A stretch of DNA of 64,000 bases from CAWDVH01 sp963805705 (GCA_963805705.1 CAWDVH010000005.1:930001-994000), one strand, 5' to 3'; numbered from the stretch's first letter, positions 40,295 through 48,785 are shown. Numbers and translations: made by a program. The notes: generated by a model from the sequence alone, not told the origin.

Positions 40295-40641
40295 CAGGCG
40301 GCTGGCGCCGCGGCGGCCCGCAGAGCCGGGTGCTGATCCTCCCATGCCTGACGTACGCCCCTGGGCAGGTACAGGTCCGCCCACACGGCGCTCAGCATGT
40401 CACCGTTCAGATAGGCGAGATCCTCGGTGCTGCTGGCTTCCCTGAGCACGATCTGGTACATCCACGCCAGCATGCCCGGCCCATCCAGGTCGAACGTGCG
40501 GTCCGGGTACCAGAACAGCCAGATCGGCAGTTCGACCGCCCCGTGAGTGGGCCCCTGGAGATCCGCCAGGCTCGCGGCGACCCGCACCTGGTGCCCGGGA
40601 CGGGACAGGTACCGCGTCGCGGTGGCTTGCGCGGGGGCCAT
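40294..40641 (-). CDS. partner protein of the AbiEii-like nucleotidyltransferase (putative antitoxin)
   Basis: 115 residues. It contains 'VRVAASLADLQGPTHGAVELPIWLFWYPDRTFDLDGPGMLAWMYQIVLREA' and 'LAYLNGDMLSAVWADLYLPRGVRQAWEDQHPAL'. This arrangement (LPxxLFW, DLDxPxxxxxxYQxVL, LNGDxLxxxWxxLxLPxxxRxAWE) is one I recall from small actinobacterial genes placed before AbiEii-type genes. It lacks the winged helix of classical AbiEi antitoxins. I chose ATG 40641 because TACGCT lies exactly seven bases upstream, giving a leaderless start; the frame is open to 40698. The antitoxin role is inferred from the coupled position. Confidence 0.7.
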   Translation of the reverse strand: MAPAQATATRYLSRPGHQVRVAASLADLQGPTHGAVELPIWLFWYPDRTFDLDGPGMLAWMYQIVLREASSTEDLAYLNGDMLSAVWADLYLPRGVRQAWEDQHPALRAAAAPAA

Positions 40642-40795
40642 GGTGCCCAGCGTAGCCGCTGCGGCCCCGGTGTGCCTTATCTCAAACGTAGTAATCATTT
40701 CCGATCCGCCGATTGCGCATCATCGAAACTACATTCTAATACTAGCAGGCCGGGCCGGCCAGCTTCCGGGGCGTGCGCGGGCACGGGCCCACCGC

Positions 40796-40801
40796 TAGCA
40801 T
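40796..40801 (+). promoter_or_regulatory. -10 element of a probable leaderless promoter (pentapeptide gene)
   Basis: TAGCAT ends six bases before the GTG at 40808, with no Shine-Dalgarno site. The spacing puts the transcription start at the start codon. Confidence 0.5.
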
Positions 40802-40807
40802 CGGGCC

Positions 40808-41455
40808 GTGACCGCGCAAGAGATCGCAGACCTTCCGTACGCGGCGGCCCTGCGGCCGCACCAGGGCGCTCTGGCCGCCGACGGGCAGTACGACACGGCC
40901 CACTTCGACCAGCTCGCCCTGGAGGATCCTGACGCGCGCAACGCCACCTTCCTGGAATGCGCCTTCACGCAGGTGTCCGCGCAGGGCGGGCGGCTGCGGC
41001 GGGCCAGGTTCACCGACGTGTGGTTTCGCGACGTGCGGCTGATGGCGGCCGATCTCGCGCAGACCAGCTGGGTGGACGTCACCTTTATCGGCGGTGTCGT
41101 GGCCGGCGTCGAGGCGTTCGGCGCGCTGCTGCGCCGCGCGGCGTTCGTCGGCAGCAAGCTCGACTCGGTGAACTTCCGCGAGGCCTCGCTGACCGACGTG
41201 ACCTTCGACAACTGCCTACTGCGGGACGTGGACTTCAGCGGGGCCAAGCTGACCAGGACCGTCTTCACCCAGTCACGGCTGAGCCAGGCGAACTTCAGCA
41301 AAGCGATCATGGAAGACGTGGACCTGCGCGGCGCGGAGCTGGACATCATCGCGGGTCCCGACTCGCTGCGCGGCGCGATCATCAGCCCCGGCCAGCTCAC
41401 GGCCATCGCGCCGGCGCTGGCCGAGAGCCTGGGCATCATCATCAGGGAGCAGTAG
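40808..41455 (+). CDS. pentapeptide-repeat protein
   Basis: 215 residues. From about residue 45 the sequence follows the A(D/N)LXX five-residue rhythm: 'ATFLECAFTQV', 'RARFTDVWFRDVRLMAADLAQTSW', 'SKLDSVNFREASLTDVTFDNCLLRDVDFSGAKLTRTVFTQSRLSQANFS', ending with 'EDVDLRGAELDIIAG'. This forms a right-handed four-sided helix; some relatives mimic DNA and protect gyrase, others have unknown roles. The C-terminal 'SPGQLTAIAPALAESLGIII' is the usual cap. It is divergent from the AbiEii pair across 166 bases and precedes thrS. Confidence 0.9.
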   Translation: MTAQEIADLPYAAALRPHQGALAADGQYDTAHFDQLALEDPDARNATFLECAFTQVSAQGGRLRRARFTDVWFRDVRLMAADLAQTSWVDVTFIGGVVAGVEAFGALLRRAAFVGSKLDSVNFREASLTDVTFDNCLLRDVDFSGAKLTRTVFTQSRLSQANFSKAIMEDVDLRGAELDIIAGPDSLRGAIISPGQLTAIAPALAESLGIIIREQ

Positions 41456-41516
41456 ACGGCAGGGCGCCCGCGCGGATTACTCGCGCGCGCCGGCGGCCGC
41501 GCATCGATACCATCGA

Positions 41517-41540
41517 GGCACCGGGCCACCGCCCGGTGCC
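41517..41540 (+). terminator. hairpin between the pentapeptide gene and thrS
   Basis: GGCACCGGGC (41517-41526) and GCCCGGTGCC (41531-41540) pair perfectly around CACC, 34 bases before the thrS start. It may end the upstream transcript or act in the thrS leader, since some thrS genes are controlled by a leader structure. There is no T-tract. Confidence 0.6.
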
Positions 41541-41574
41541 TACCTAGCCGCACCACGCACCCACTGGAGTCACC

Positions 41575-43542
41575 GTGCCTGCCGAAAAGCTTCACATCAC
41601 CCTCGCCGGACGCGAGCTCGTGGTGGAAGCCGGGACGACGGCCGGTGATGCCATCGACGACCGCCTGGCGGTCGCGGCCAGGGTCAACGGCAGCCTGCGT
41701 GACCTGGCCTACCAGCCGGCCGACGGCGACGTCATCGAGCCCGTGCCCGCCGCCAGTGACGACGGGCTGATGATCATGAGGCATTCGGCGGCGCACGTGC
41801 TGGCCCAGGCGGTGCAGGATCTGCACCCCGACGCGAAGCTGGGTATCGGCCCGCCGATCGAGAATGGCTTCTACTACGACTTTGACGTCCGCGAGCCGTT
41901 TGGCCCCGCCGATCTTAAAGCGATCGAGCAGAAGATGCGCCAGATCGTGCGACAGGGCCAGCGCTTCCAGCGCCGGGTGGTCAGCGAGGAGGCGGCCAGG
42001 GCCGAGCTGGCCGGGGAGCCCTACAAGCTGGAGCTAATCGGGCTCAAGGGCGGCAGCGCCGATGGCGAGGAGTCCGTCGAGGTCGGCGGCCCCGAGCTCA
42101 CCATCTACGACAACGTGGACGCCGGCACCGGCGCGCTGTGCTGGAAGGACCTGTGCCGCGGCCCGCACCTGCCCACCACCCGGCAGATCCCGGCGTTCAA
42201 GCTGATGCGCACCGGAGGGGCGTACTGGCGGGGGAGCGAGAAGAACCCGCAGCTGCAGCGGATCTACGGCACCGCCTGGCCGTCGCGCGAGGCGCAGGAC
42301 GACTACCTCAAGCTGCTGGCCGAGGCCGAGCGGCGCGATCACCGCAAGCTCGGCGCCGAGCTCGACCTGTTCTCGTTCCCGGCCGAGATCGGCAGCGGGC
42401 TCGCGGTCTTCCATCCCAAGGGCGGGATGATCCGCAAGACCATGGAGGACTACTCGCGGCAGCGGCACGAGGAAGCCGGCTACCAGTTCGCCTACACCCC
42501 GCACATCACCAAGTCGGCCCTGTTCGAGACCTCAGGTCACCTGGAGTGGTTCGCCGACGGGATGTTCCCGCCGATGGAGATGGAGGGCGCGAAGTACTAC
42601 CTCAAGCCCATGAACTGCCCGTTCCACATCCTGGTCTTCCAGGCGCGCGGCCGGTCTTACCGGGAACTGCCGCTGCGGCTGTTCGAGTTCGGCACCGTGT
42701 ACCGGTACGAGAAGTCCGGCGTCGTGCACGGCCTGACCAGGGTGCGCGGCCTCACCATGGACGACGCGCACATTTTCTGCACCCGCGAGCAGGCCCCGGC
42801 GGAGATCAAGAGCCTGCTGTCGTTCGTGCTCGACCTGCTGAGCGACTACGGGCTGAGCGACTTCTACCTGGAGCTGTCCACCAGGGACGACGTCAAGGCC
42901 AAGTTCGCCGGCTCCGACGAGGACTGGGAGCATGCGACCGAGGCGCTCCGGGAGGCCGCCCAGGAGTCGGGGCTCGAGCTGGTCGCCGATCCCGGCGGCG
43001 CGGCGTTCTACGGGCCGAAGATCTCGGTGCAGGCCAGGGACGCGATCGGGCGCAGCTGGCAGCTGTCCACCATCCAGCTTGACTACAACATGCCGAAGCG
43101 GTTCGGCATGGAGTACCAGGCGGCCGATGGCTCACGGCAGCAGCCGATAATGATCCACCGCGCGCTGTTCGGCTCGGTAGAGCGGTTCCTCGGCGTCCTG
43201 CTCGAGCACTACGCGGGGGCGTTCCCGCCCTGGCTGGCGCCGGTCCAGGTGACCGGCATCCCCATCTCCGACGTGCATGTGCCGTACCTGGAGGACGTCG
43301 CCGCGCGGCTGCGGGAGCGGGGGATCCGGGTCGAGGTCGACGCGGGTGACGAGCGGATGCAGAAGAAGATCCGGGTGGCACAGCAGCAGAAAGTGCCGTA
43401 CATGCTGCTGGCCGGGGATGACGACGTGGCCGCCGGGGCGGTCTCGTTCCGCTACCGCAACGGAGACCAGAAGAACGGGGTGACGGTGGACGACGCCATC
43501 GCCGAGATCGTCGACGCCGTGGCGCGGCGCGTGCAGGTGTAG
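41575..43542 (+). CDS. thrS: threonine-tRNA ligase
   Basis: 655 residues, standard length. It charges tRNA-Thr with threonine using ATP. Domains in order: TGS (1-65), editing/SAD domain starting 'MRHSAAHVLAQAVQDLHPDAKLG' and including 'CWKDLCRGPHLPTT', class II catalytic core (about 245-540) and the anticodon-binding domain at the end ('GVTVDDAIAEIV' region). The core shows 'KPMNCPFHILVF' with the zinc-binding cysteine, 'YRELPLRLFEFGTVYRYEKSG' (motif 2) and 'QPIMIHRALFGSVERFLG' (motif 3). GTG start with GGAG upstream. It opens the conserved actinobacterial block and ends in a strong hairpin. Confidence 0.97.
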   Translation: MPAEKLHITLAGRELVVEAGTTAGDAIDDRLAVAARVNGSLRDLAYQPADGDVIEPVPAASDDGLMIMRHSAAHVLAQAVQDLHPDAKLGIGPPIENGFYYDFDVREPFGPADLKAIEQKMRQIVRQGQRFQRRVVSEEAARAELAGEPYKLELIGLKGGSADGEESVEVGGPELTIYDNVDAGTGALCWKDLCRGPHLPTTRQIPAFKLMRTGGAYWRGSEKNPQLQRIYGTAWPSREAQDDYLKLLAEAERRDHRKLGAELDLFSFPAEIGSGLAVFHPKGGMIRKTMEDYSRQRHEEAGYQFAYTPHITKSALFETSGHLEWFADGMFPPMEMEGAKYYLKPMNCPFHILVFQARGRSYRELPLRLFEFGTVYRYEKSGVVHGLTRVRGLTMDDAHIFCTREQAPAEIKSLLSFVLDLLSDYGLSDFYLELSTRDDVKAKFAGSDEDWEHATEALREAAQESGLELVADPGGAAFYGPKISVQARDAIGRSWQLSTIQLDYNMPKRFGMEYQAADGSRQQPIMIHRALFGSVERFLGVLLEHYAGAFPPWLAPVQVTGIPISDVHVPYLEDVAARLRERGIRVEVDAGDERMQKKIRVAQQQKVPYMLLAGDDDVAAGAVSFRYRNGDQKNGVTVDDAIAEIVDAVARRVQV

Positions 43543-43562
43543 CCCGCTCCCAGGACACGCTG

Positions 43563-43588
43563 GCCTGGCCGGGGCTCCCCGGCCAGGC
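43563..43588 (+). terminator. terminator hairpin after thrS
   Basis: GCCTGGCCGGGG (43563-43574) and CCCCGGCCAGGC (43577-43588) are perfectly complementary, giving a 10- to 12-bp GC stem with a very short loop, 20 bases after the thrS stop. The bases that follow (CGCTGTATCTT) are only weakly T-rich. Confidence 0.8.
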
Positions 43589-43635
43589 CCGCTGTATCTT
43601 GCGGCCGTCTCGTTTCGGAAGTAACGTTCCGGAAT

Positions 43636-44340
43636 ATGTCTTCCGATAAGATCCGGGTGCTGAGCGAGGTCGGCCCGATGCGGGCCCTGGCCCATCCCAC
43701 CCGGCTTGACTTGCTGGACTTGCTGCGGGTGCACGAGTCCCTGACCGCCTCCCGGTGCGCGGAGCTGCTCGGCCTGAGCCCCAAGACGTGCTCGTATCAC
43801 CTGCATGTCCTCGCGCGCGAAGGGCTCATCGAGGAGACGGCGGGCGGGCCGACCGCGCGAGAGCGCCCCTGGCGCCGCGCCTACGACGAGACGCAGCTAG
43901 CCGACCCCGTGGGGGCCGGCGACGATGGCGGCCTGGGCGCGGCGAGGCGGGAGGTCCTGCAGGTCATCGCCCGGCGTGACTGCGCGGCCATGCTGCGCTT
44001 TGCCGCGACGCTGGATGAGCTGCCCGTGCCGTGGCCCAGCGCCGTGACCTGGCACGGCCGCACGGCCCTGATGACGCCTGCCGAGCTGCGTGACTGGGGT
44101 GCGGCCGTCGAGGCGGTGACCAGGGAGCATGTCCGCCGCGCCAACGGGCACGCGCCGCGCGCGGCCGGGCAGGAGGCAGGGGCGGAGCAAGAGCGCGGGC
44201 CCAAGGCCGGCGCGGGGGAGGAGCGCGGGGCCGGGGCGGGCCCGGCGCAGGAGAGCGGCGCAGCGGCGGCCGGGCGCCGCCCGGTGCGCCTGCTTGTGCA
44301 CGGGTTCCCTGACCAGTCGGTGCCAGGGGGGGCGCCGTAA
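43636..44340 (+). CDS. ArsR-type helix-turn-helix regulator with disordered tail
   Basis: 234 residues. The winged helix occupies about residues 10-75: 'GPMRALAHPTRLDLLDLLRVHESLTASRCAELLGLSPKTCSYHLHVLAREGLIEE'. A second helical domain follows to about 170 ('DCAAMLRFAATLDELPVPWPSAVTWHGRTALMTPAELRDWGAAVEAV'). The last part is a long Ala/Gly/Glu repeat tail (GAEQERGPKAGAGEERGAGAG) ending 'RRPVRLLVHGFPDQS'; the final motif is typical for this group (helix-turn-helix proteins placed before MFS genes). It probably represses the operon with the MFS transporter that follows without a gap. Confidence 0.87.
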   Translation: MSSDKIRVLSEVGPMRALAHPTRLDLLDLLRVHESLTASRCAELLGLSPKTCSYHLHVLAREGLIEETAGGPTARERPWRRAYDETQLADPVGAGDDGGLGAARREVLQVIARRDCAAMLRFAATLDELPVPWPSAVTWHGRTALMTPAELRDWGAAVEAVTREHVRRANGHAPRAAGQEAGAEQERGPKAGAGEERGAGAGPAQESGAAAAGRRPVRLLVHGFPDQSVPGGAP

Positions 44341-44468
44341 TCGACGACCCCCCGGTCGCGGGCCAGCCCGTACGGGCCCCAGGAGCCCGGCGCTATGCGG
44401 CGATACTGTCCCGTCCCGCCGTCCGGGGCCCGGCCTTCGGCGCGGTCCTGGGCCGCATCCCGGCCGGC

Positions 44469-45617
44469 ATGTCACCGCTGGCGCTGCTGCTGCTCCTGCA
44501 CGGGCGGCTGGGGAGCTTCGCCTTCGCGGGCCTGGTCGTGACCTGCTATGGCCTGGCGGCCGCGGCCGGGATGCTGGTGGCCGGCAGGCTCGTCGATCAC
44601 CGCGGCGCCGCGGTGCTGATGTACGGCGCGGCGATGAGCGCGGCGGGCCTGCTCGGGGTGATCGCGGCGGCGGTGCACGGGGATGCCGCCTGGGCGCTCG
44701 CGGCGGCGGTCCTCGCCGGGGCGGCTGCGCCGCCGCTTGTCTCCTGCCTGCGCGCGGTCCTGGCCAGGGTGCTGGACGACCCGGCCGAGCTATCGGCGGC
44801 GTTCAGCCTCGACACCGTGACCACCGAGGCGGTGTTCCTGACCGGGCCGGTCCTGGTCAGCGCCGCCGTCGCGGTGGCCGGTCCGGAGACGGCCCTGGCG
44901 GCATGCGCCGCCCTGACGCTGGCCGGCAGCCTCATCTTCGCGCGGGCGGCGCGCAGCTCCCTGATTCCGGCGCCCAGGCAGGCGCGGCCGGGACCTGGGC
45001 CCGTGCCGCGGCCGAGCGGGGGGCAGGCGGCCGTCCTGGCCGCCGCGGGTGCTCAGATGCTCGCGATCGGCTTCGTCGAGGTAGGCGTGACGGCGCGCGC
45101 GGTAGCGGCCGGTGCTCCCGCGCTCGCCGGTGTCCTGCTGGCCGCCTGGGCGGCCGGGAGCATCCTCGGCGGGCTGATCTTCGGCGCGCGGCGCTGGCCG
45201 GGCTCCTCCCGCCAGCAGTGTTGTGCGCTGCTGGGCCTGACCGCGATCGGCTTCGCGGTCCTGTCGGCCGCGCCGAGCCTGTGGGTGCTCGGCCTGCTCA
45301 TGCCGGTGGCCGGCCTCGCCGTCGCGCCGCTGGCCGCTGGCCTGGCCTCGATGACCAGCAGCAGCGCTCCGGCGCACGCGCGCACCGGGGCGTTCACCTG
45401 GCTGGCCGCGGCCGGGACGGTCGGCGGTGCCGTCGGCTATGGCGTGGCCGGGTCCGTTACCGACGGTGCGGGGCCGAGCGCCGCGCTGCTCTGCGCAGCA
45501 GTGCTGCCGCTGGCCGGCGCGGTCTTCCTGCTCTCGCCCGCGCGGCGAGCCGGCAGGCGATCATCGGATGCAAGCGGGGAGCCGAGAATCAGCGCCGACC
45601 AGGGGAGCCCGACATGA
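44469..45617 (+). CDS. MFS transporter (start codon uncertain)
   Basis: About 11-12 hydrophobic helices and glycine/alanine-rich loops with 'AGRLVDHRGAAVLM' after the second helix, the conserved loop 2-3 region of the major facilitator superfamily, and 'GSILGGLIFGARRW' later. It probably exports a drug or metabolite under control of the ArsR-type gene before it. ATG 44469 is the first usual start, but protein-like sequence ('RYAAILSRPAVRGPAFGAVLGRIPAG') is already in frame upstream. From 44313 to 44469 there is no ATG, GTG or TTG, so the true start may be an unusual codon such as ATC 44340, or a base is wrong. The stop overlaps the next ATG (ATGA). Confidence 0.82.
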   Translation: MSPLALLLLLHGRLGSFAFAGLVVTCYGLAAAAGMLVAGRLVDHRGAAVLMYGAAMSAAGLLGVIAAAVHGDAAWALAAAVLAGAAAPPLVSCLRAVLARVLDDPAELSAAFSLDTVTTEAVFLTGPVLVSAAVAVAGPETALAACAALTLAGSLIFARAARSSLIPAPRQARPGPGPVPRPSGGQAAVLAAAGAQMLAIGFVEVGVTARAVAAGAPALAGVLLAAWAAGSILGGLIFGARRWPGSSRQQCCALLGLTAIGFAVLSAAPSLWVLGLLMPVAGLAVAPLAAGLASMTSSSAPAHARTGAFTWLAAAGTVGGAVGYGVAGSVTDGAGPSAALLCAAVLPLAGAVFLLSPARRAGRRSSDASGEPRISADQGSPT

Positions 45618-45895
45618 CCGAGCTAGACCGGCTCGAAGCCACGCGCGACCGGGTAGAGCAGATCGTGCGCACCGAGCATTACCTCATGCATGAGGGGCAG
45701 CCGGTCCGTGACCCTGATACCGGCGAGCCGCTGACCGACGGCGCGCCCAGGCTCGCCGCGATGGACCTGGCGCTGGAGATCACGGACGCTATCTGGCGCC
45801 TGAACGGCATCGAGGGGGCCGGTCCCGTCATCACCGCGGACGAAGCCGAATCGCGGCTCCGGAGCCTTGAGCAGCGCGCCGCGGGCGGGTCGTAG
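45614..45895 (+). CDS. small hypothetical protein, 93 aa
   Basis: I do not recognise a named family. ATG 45614 overlaps the MFS stop by four bases, so it is the third gene of that operon. The product is soluble and charged, mostly helical: 'LDRLEATRDRVEQIVRTEHYLMHEGQPVRDPDTGEPLTDGAP' then 'MDLALEITDAIWRLNGIEGA' and 'ADEAESRLRSLEQR'. The 'GQPVRDPDTGEPLTD' loop looks ordered. It may bind the transporter or a nucleic acid; nothing specific can be read. Confidence 0.7.
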   Translation: MTELDRLEATRDRVEQIVRTEHYLMHEGQPVRDPDTGEPLTDGAPRLAAMDLALEITDAIWRLNGIEGAGPVITADEAESRLRSLEQRAAGGS

Positions 45896-45898
45896 GCT
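45893..45898 (+). promoter_or_regulatory. -10 element of a probable leaderless promoter (HIT gene)
   Basis: TAGGCT (overlapping the stop of the previous gene) ends six bases before ATG 45905, and no Shine-Dalgarno site is present. The start of transcription would coincide with the ATG. Confidence 0.5.
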
Positions 45899-45904
45899 GC
45901 ATTC

Positions 45905-46486
45905 ATGCCCGCTGCCGCCGCTGATGACCACGACAGCCCGCTTGCCGGCCAGACCCTGCAGGAGGGCGTCGGGTCGCCAGACGGCTTCCAGCGGCTCTGG
46001 ACGCCGCACCGGATGGCCTACATCAAGGGCGAGGGCAAGCCCGCCGATCCGGCCGATGCCAGCGAGTGCCCGTTCTGCCGGATTCCGAAGCTGTCCGATG
46101 AGGACGGCCTGATCGTGGCGCGGGGTGCGCTGGTGTACACGGTGCTGAACCTGTACCCGTACAACGCCGGCCACGTCCTGGTGGTCCCCTACCGCCACGT
46201 GGCCGACTACACCTCGCTCGGCGAGAGCGAGACGGCTGAGTTCGCCGATCACGTCAAGCGCGCGATGACCGCGCTGCGGGCCGCCTCCGGGGCGCAGGGC
46301 TTCAACATCGGGATGAACATCGGCGGGGTGGCCGGGGCCGGGATTGCGGCGCACCTGCATCAGCACGTGGTACCGCGATGGGGCGGGGACGCGAATTTCA
46401 TGCCGGTGGTCGGGCGCACCAAGGTGCTGCCGGAGCTCCTGGCGGACACCCGCAAGCTGCTCGCCGACGCGTGGCCGGCTGACTGA
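45905..46486 (+). CDS. HIT-family hydrolase/phosphorylase (Ap4A phosphorylase-like)
   Basis: 193 residues. The histidine triad is 'HLHQHVVPRW' (His at 150, 152, 154), preceded by the strand-helix set 'LVYTVLNLYPYNAGHVLVVPYRHVADYTSL' and a zinc-site-like 'CPFCRI'. Enzymes of this group cleave Ap4A or related dinucleotides, by hydrolysis or phosphorolysis. The N-terminal 'LWTPHRMAYIKG' and the position before pgsA match the mycobacterial Ap4A phosphorylase gene Rv2613c. It acts in the cytosol and removes signalling or toxic nucleotides made by aminoacyl-tRNA synthetases such as ThrRS. Confidence 0.92.
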   Translation: MPAAAADDHDSPLAGQTLQEGVGSPDGFQRLWTPHRMAYIKGEGKPADPADASECPFCRIPKLSDEDGLIVARGALVYTVLNLYPYNAGHVLVVPYRHVADYTSLGESETAEFADHVKRAMTALRAASGAQGFNIGMNIGGVAGAGIAAHLHQHVVPRWGGDANFMPVVGRTKVLPELLADTRKLLADAWPAD

Positions 46487-46559
46487 GGCTGCCCGAGGCT
46501 GACTGGAGGGCTGCCCGGGGCTGACTGGAGGGCGGGCCGGGGCGACCCGGCGCGGCCTG

Positions 46560-46617
46560 GCTGCGGGCGGGCGCGGGCCGGGGACGGTTGCCCGCCCGGC
46601 CCGCGCCCGCCCGCAGC
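46560..46617. terminator. very strong bidirectional hairpin between convergent genes
   Basis: The arms 46560-46582 and 46595-46617 are perfectly complementary over 23 bases, almost all G-C, around a 12-base loop. It separates the convergent HIT and EF-G-like genes. The 60 bases before it contain a degenerate GGCTGACTGGAGGGCTGCC repeat, probably slippage. It lacks a T-tract but would be an exceptionally stable RNA structure. Confidence 0.85.
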
Positions 46618-46628
46618 AGCCGGCCCGG

Positions 46629-48785
46629 TCAGGCGGGCTTGGAGGCCGCGGCCACCTTCTCGGACAGGTGCGCGGGCAGCGGCTCGTGGCGCAGGTAGGA
46701 CCGGGCGAACGACCCCGTGCCGTGCGACATCGACCGCAGGTCGATGGCGTAGCGGGTGAGCTCGAGCTCGGGGATCTCCGACTTGACCAGGGTCCGCCCG
46801 CCCGCGACCGGCTCGGTGCCGAGCACGCGGCCGCGACGCGAGGACAGGTCCGACATGACGGCGCCCACGTAGTCGTCGGCGACGAGCACGGACACCTCGT
46901 CGACCGGCTCCAGCAGAAGGACCTGCGCCCGCTCCGCCGCGTCCCGCAGCGCCGCGCGGCCTGCCTTCTGGAACGCCATGTCCGAGGAGTCCACCGAGTG
47001 CGCCTTGCCGTCGAACAGCGTGACCCGGATGTCGACCATCGGGTAACCGGCCAGCACGCCGTGCTCCATCTGCGAGCGGATGCCCTTCTCGACCGACGGG
47101 ATGAACTGCCGCGGCACCACGCCGCCCACGATCTTGTCGACGAACTCCAGGCCCTCGCCCGACGGGCGCGGCTCCACCTCGATGTGGCAGATCCCGAACT
47201 CGCCGTGACCGCCGGACTGCTTGACGTTGCGGCCGAGCCCGGTGGCCTTGCCCGCCACCGTCTCCCGCAGCGGGACCCGCAGGTCGGTGGTCTCCACCGC
47301 GACGCCATAGCGGCTCGACAGCCGGTCGAGCAGCAGATCGGCGTGGGCCTCGCCCATGCACCAGAGCACCAGCTGGCGGGTCTCGGGATTGTTCTCCAGG
47401 CGCAGTGTCGGGTCCTCGGCCACCAGCCGGCCGAGCGCCTGCGACATCTTGTCCTCGTCGGCCTTGGACTTCGCCTGGATGGCGACCGGCAGCAAGGGCT
47501 CGGGACTGGCCCAGGGCTCCATCAGCAGCGGGCGGTCCTTGTCGGACAGGGTGTCCCCGGTCTCCGGGCTGGACAGCTTGGCCACCGCGCAGATGTCCCC
47601 GGCCGAGCACTGGGCGACGCTGCGCTGCAGCTTGCCCAGCGGCGAGGTCAGGGCGCCGACCCGCTCGTCCTGATCATGATCGGCGTGGCCGCTGTCGGCC
47701 CGGCCGTGACCCGACACGTGCACGATGGCGTCGGGCCGCAGCGTGCCGGAGAACACGCGGACCAGGCTGATCCGGCCGACGTACGGGTCCGAGGTGGTCT
47801 TGACGACCTCGGCGAGCAGCGGGCCCGCCGGGTCGCAGGACAGCCCGCTGACCGGCTTGCCATCCAGGGTGGTCACGGTGGGCAGGGGATGCTCCTGCGG
47901 CGAGGGGAAGGCCTGGGTCATGACCTCAAGCAGCTCGGGCAGGCCGATGCCCTGCACAGCGGCGGCGGCCAGCACGGGATAGAAGCTGCCGCGGGCCACT
48001 GCCTTCTCCAGGTCCTCGATCAGGACCTTGGCGTCGATCTCCTCATCGGACAGGTACCTGTCCATGAGGGACTCGTCCTCGCTCTCCTGGATGATCGCCT
48101 CGATCAGCGAGCTGCGGGCCTCGGCCATCCGGTCGGCGTCCGCGGCCTCGGGGTCGCGGTCCTCCCGCGTGCCGCCCGAGTAATCGTAGAAGCGCTCGGA
48201 CAGCAGCCCGAGCAGGCCGCGGACGGCCCCCTGGCCGTCTGATACCGGCAGGTACAGCGGCGCGACCGAGTCGCCGAACGCGGCGCGGCATTCGGCCAGC
48301 GCCTCGTCGAAGTCCCCCCGCTGGTGGTCAATCTTGGTGATTACGACCGCCCGCGGCGTGCCGGCGGCGGCGCATTCCTCCCAGAGCATCTTGGTCAGGC
48401 CGTCGACGCGGTCCGCGGCCGAGACGGTGAACAGCGCGGCGTCGGCCGCGCGCAGGCCCGCGCGCAGGTCGCCGGTGAAGTCGGCGTAGCCCGGAGTGTC
48501 CAGCAGGTTCACCTTGACCCCGGCATGGATGAGCGGCGCCAGGGTCAGGTTGACCGAGCGCTGCTGCCTGACCTCGACCTCGTCGAAGTCGCTGACGGTC
48601 GTTCCGTCCTCGACCCGGCCGATGCGCTGAATCGTGCCCGTACTCCCGAGCAGCGCCTCGACCAGCGTCGTCTTTCCCGCTCCCGAGTGGCCGACCAGCA
48701 CGATATTGCGCACGCTGTCGGGCTGGCCAGCCGGAGGTACCCTGCCCGCGGCTCCCGTTGTGCTTGCCTTGTCCGACATCCGCAC
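46629..48785 (-). CDS. elongation factor G-like protein (EF-G2)
   Basis: 718 residues. It carries a translation-type GTPase: G1 'VGHSGAGKTTL' at about 29-39, G3 'LLDTPGYADF', G4-like 'ITKIDHQRGDF'. After it come EF-G domains II-V ('VFSGTLRPDAIVHVSG', 'YGVAVETTDLRVPLRETVAGKA', 'PVDEVSVLVADDYVGAVMSDLSSRRG'). This is the actinobacterial FusA2/EF-G-like paralogue, not the main EF-G: the G4 NKxD is ITKID and spacing is altered. In mycobacteria the relative lacks ribosome-stimulated translocation; its role is unclear. It is a monocistronic minus-strand gene inside an otherwise plus-strand block. Confidence 0.92.
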   Translation of the reverse strand: MRMSDKASTTGAAGRVPPAGQPDSVRNIVLVGHSGAGKTTLVEALLGSTGTIQRIGRVEDGTTVSDFDEVEVRQQRSVNLTLAPLIHAGVKVNLLDTPGYADFTGDLRAGLRAADAALFTVSAADRVDGLTKMLWEECAAAGTPRAVVITKIDHQRGDFDEALAECRAAFGDSVAPLYLPVSDGQGAVRGLLGLLSERFYDYSGGTREDRDPEAADADRMAEARSSLIEAIIQESEDESLMDRYLSDEEIDAKVLIEDLEKAVARGSFYPVLAAAAVQGIGLPELLEVMTQAFPSPQEHPLPTVTTLDGKPVSGLSCDPAGPLLAEVVKTTSDPYVGRISLVRVFSGTLRPDAIVHVSGHGRADSGHADHDQDERVGALTSPLGKLQRSVAQCSAGDICAVAKLSSPETGDTLSDKDRPLLMEPWASPEPLLPVAIQAKSKADEDKMSQALGRLVAEDPTLRLENNPETRQLVLWCMGEAHADLLLDRLSSRYGVAVETTDLRVPLRETVAGKATGLGRNVKQSGGHGEFGICHIEVEPRPSGEGLEFVDKIVGGVVPRQFIPSVEKGIRSQMEHGVLAGYPMVDIRVTLFDGKAHSVDSSDMAFQKAGRAALRDAAERAQVLLLEPVDEVSVLVADDYVGAVMSDLSSRRGRVLGTEPVAGGRTLVKSEIPELELTRYAIDLRSMSHGTGSFARSYLRHEPLPAHLSEKVAAASKPA

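Noticed and set aside
44129..45895. 588-codon frame spanning the MFS gene in another frame
   Set aside because: Only its last 93 codons (from 45614) look like protein; the rest is Arg/Gly-rich shadow text.
46668..48242. 524-codon plus-strand frame opposite the EF-G-like gene
   Set aside because: Antisense shadow with no domain; the minus-strand gene has intact GTPase motifs.
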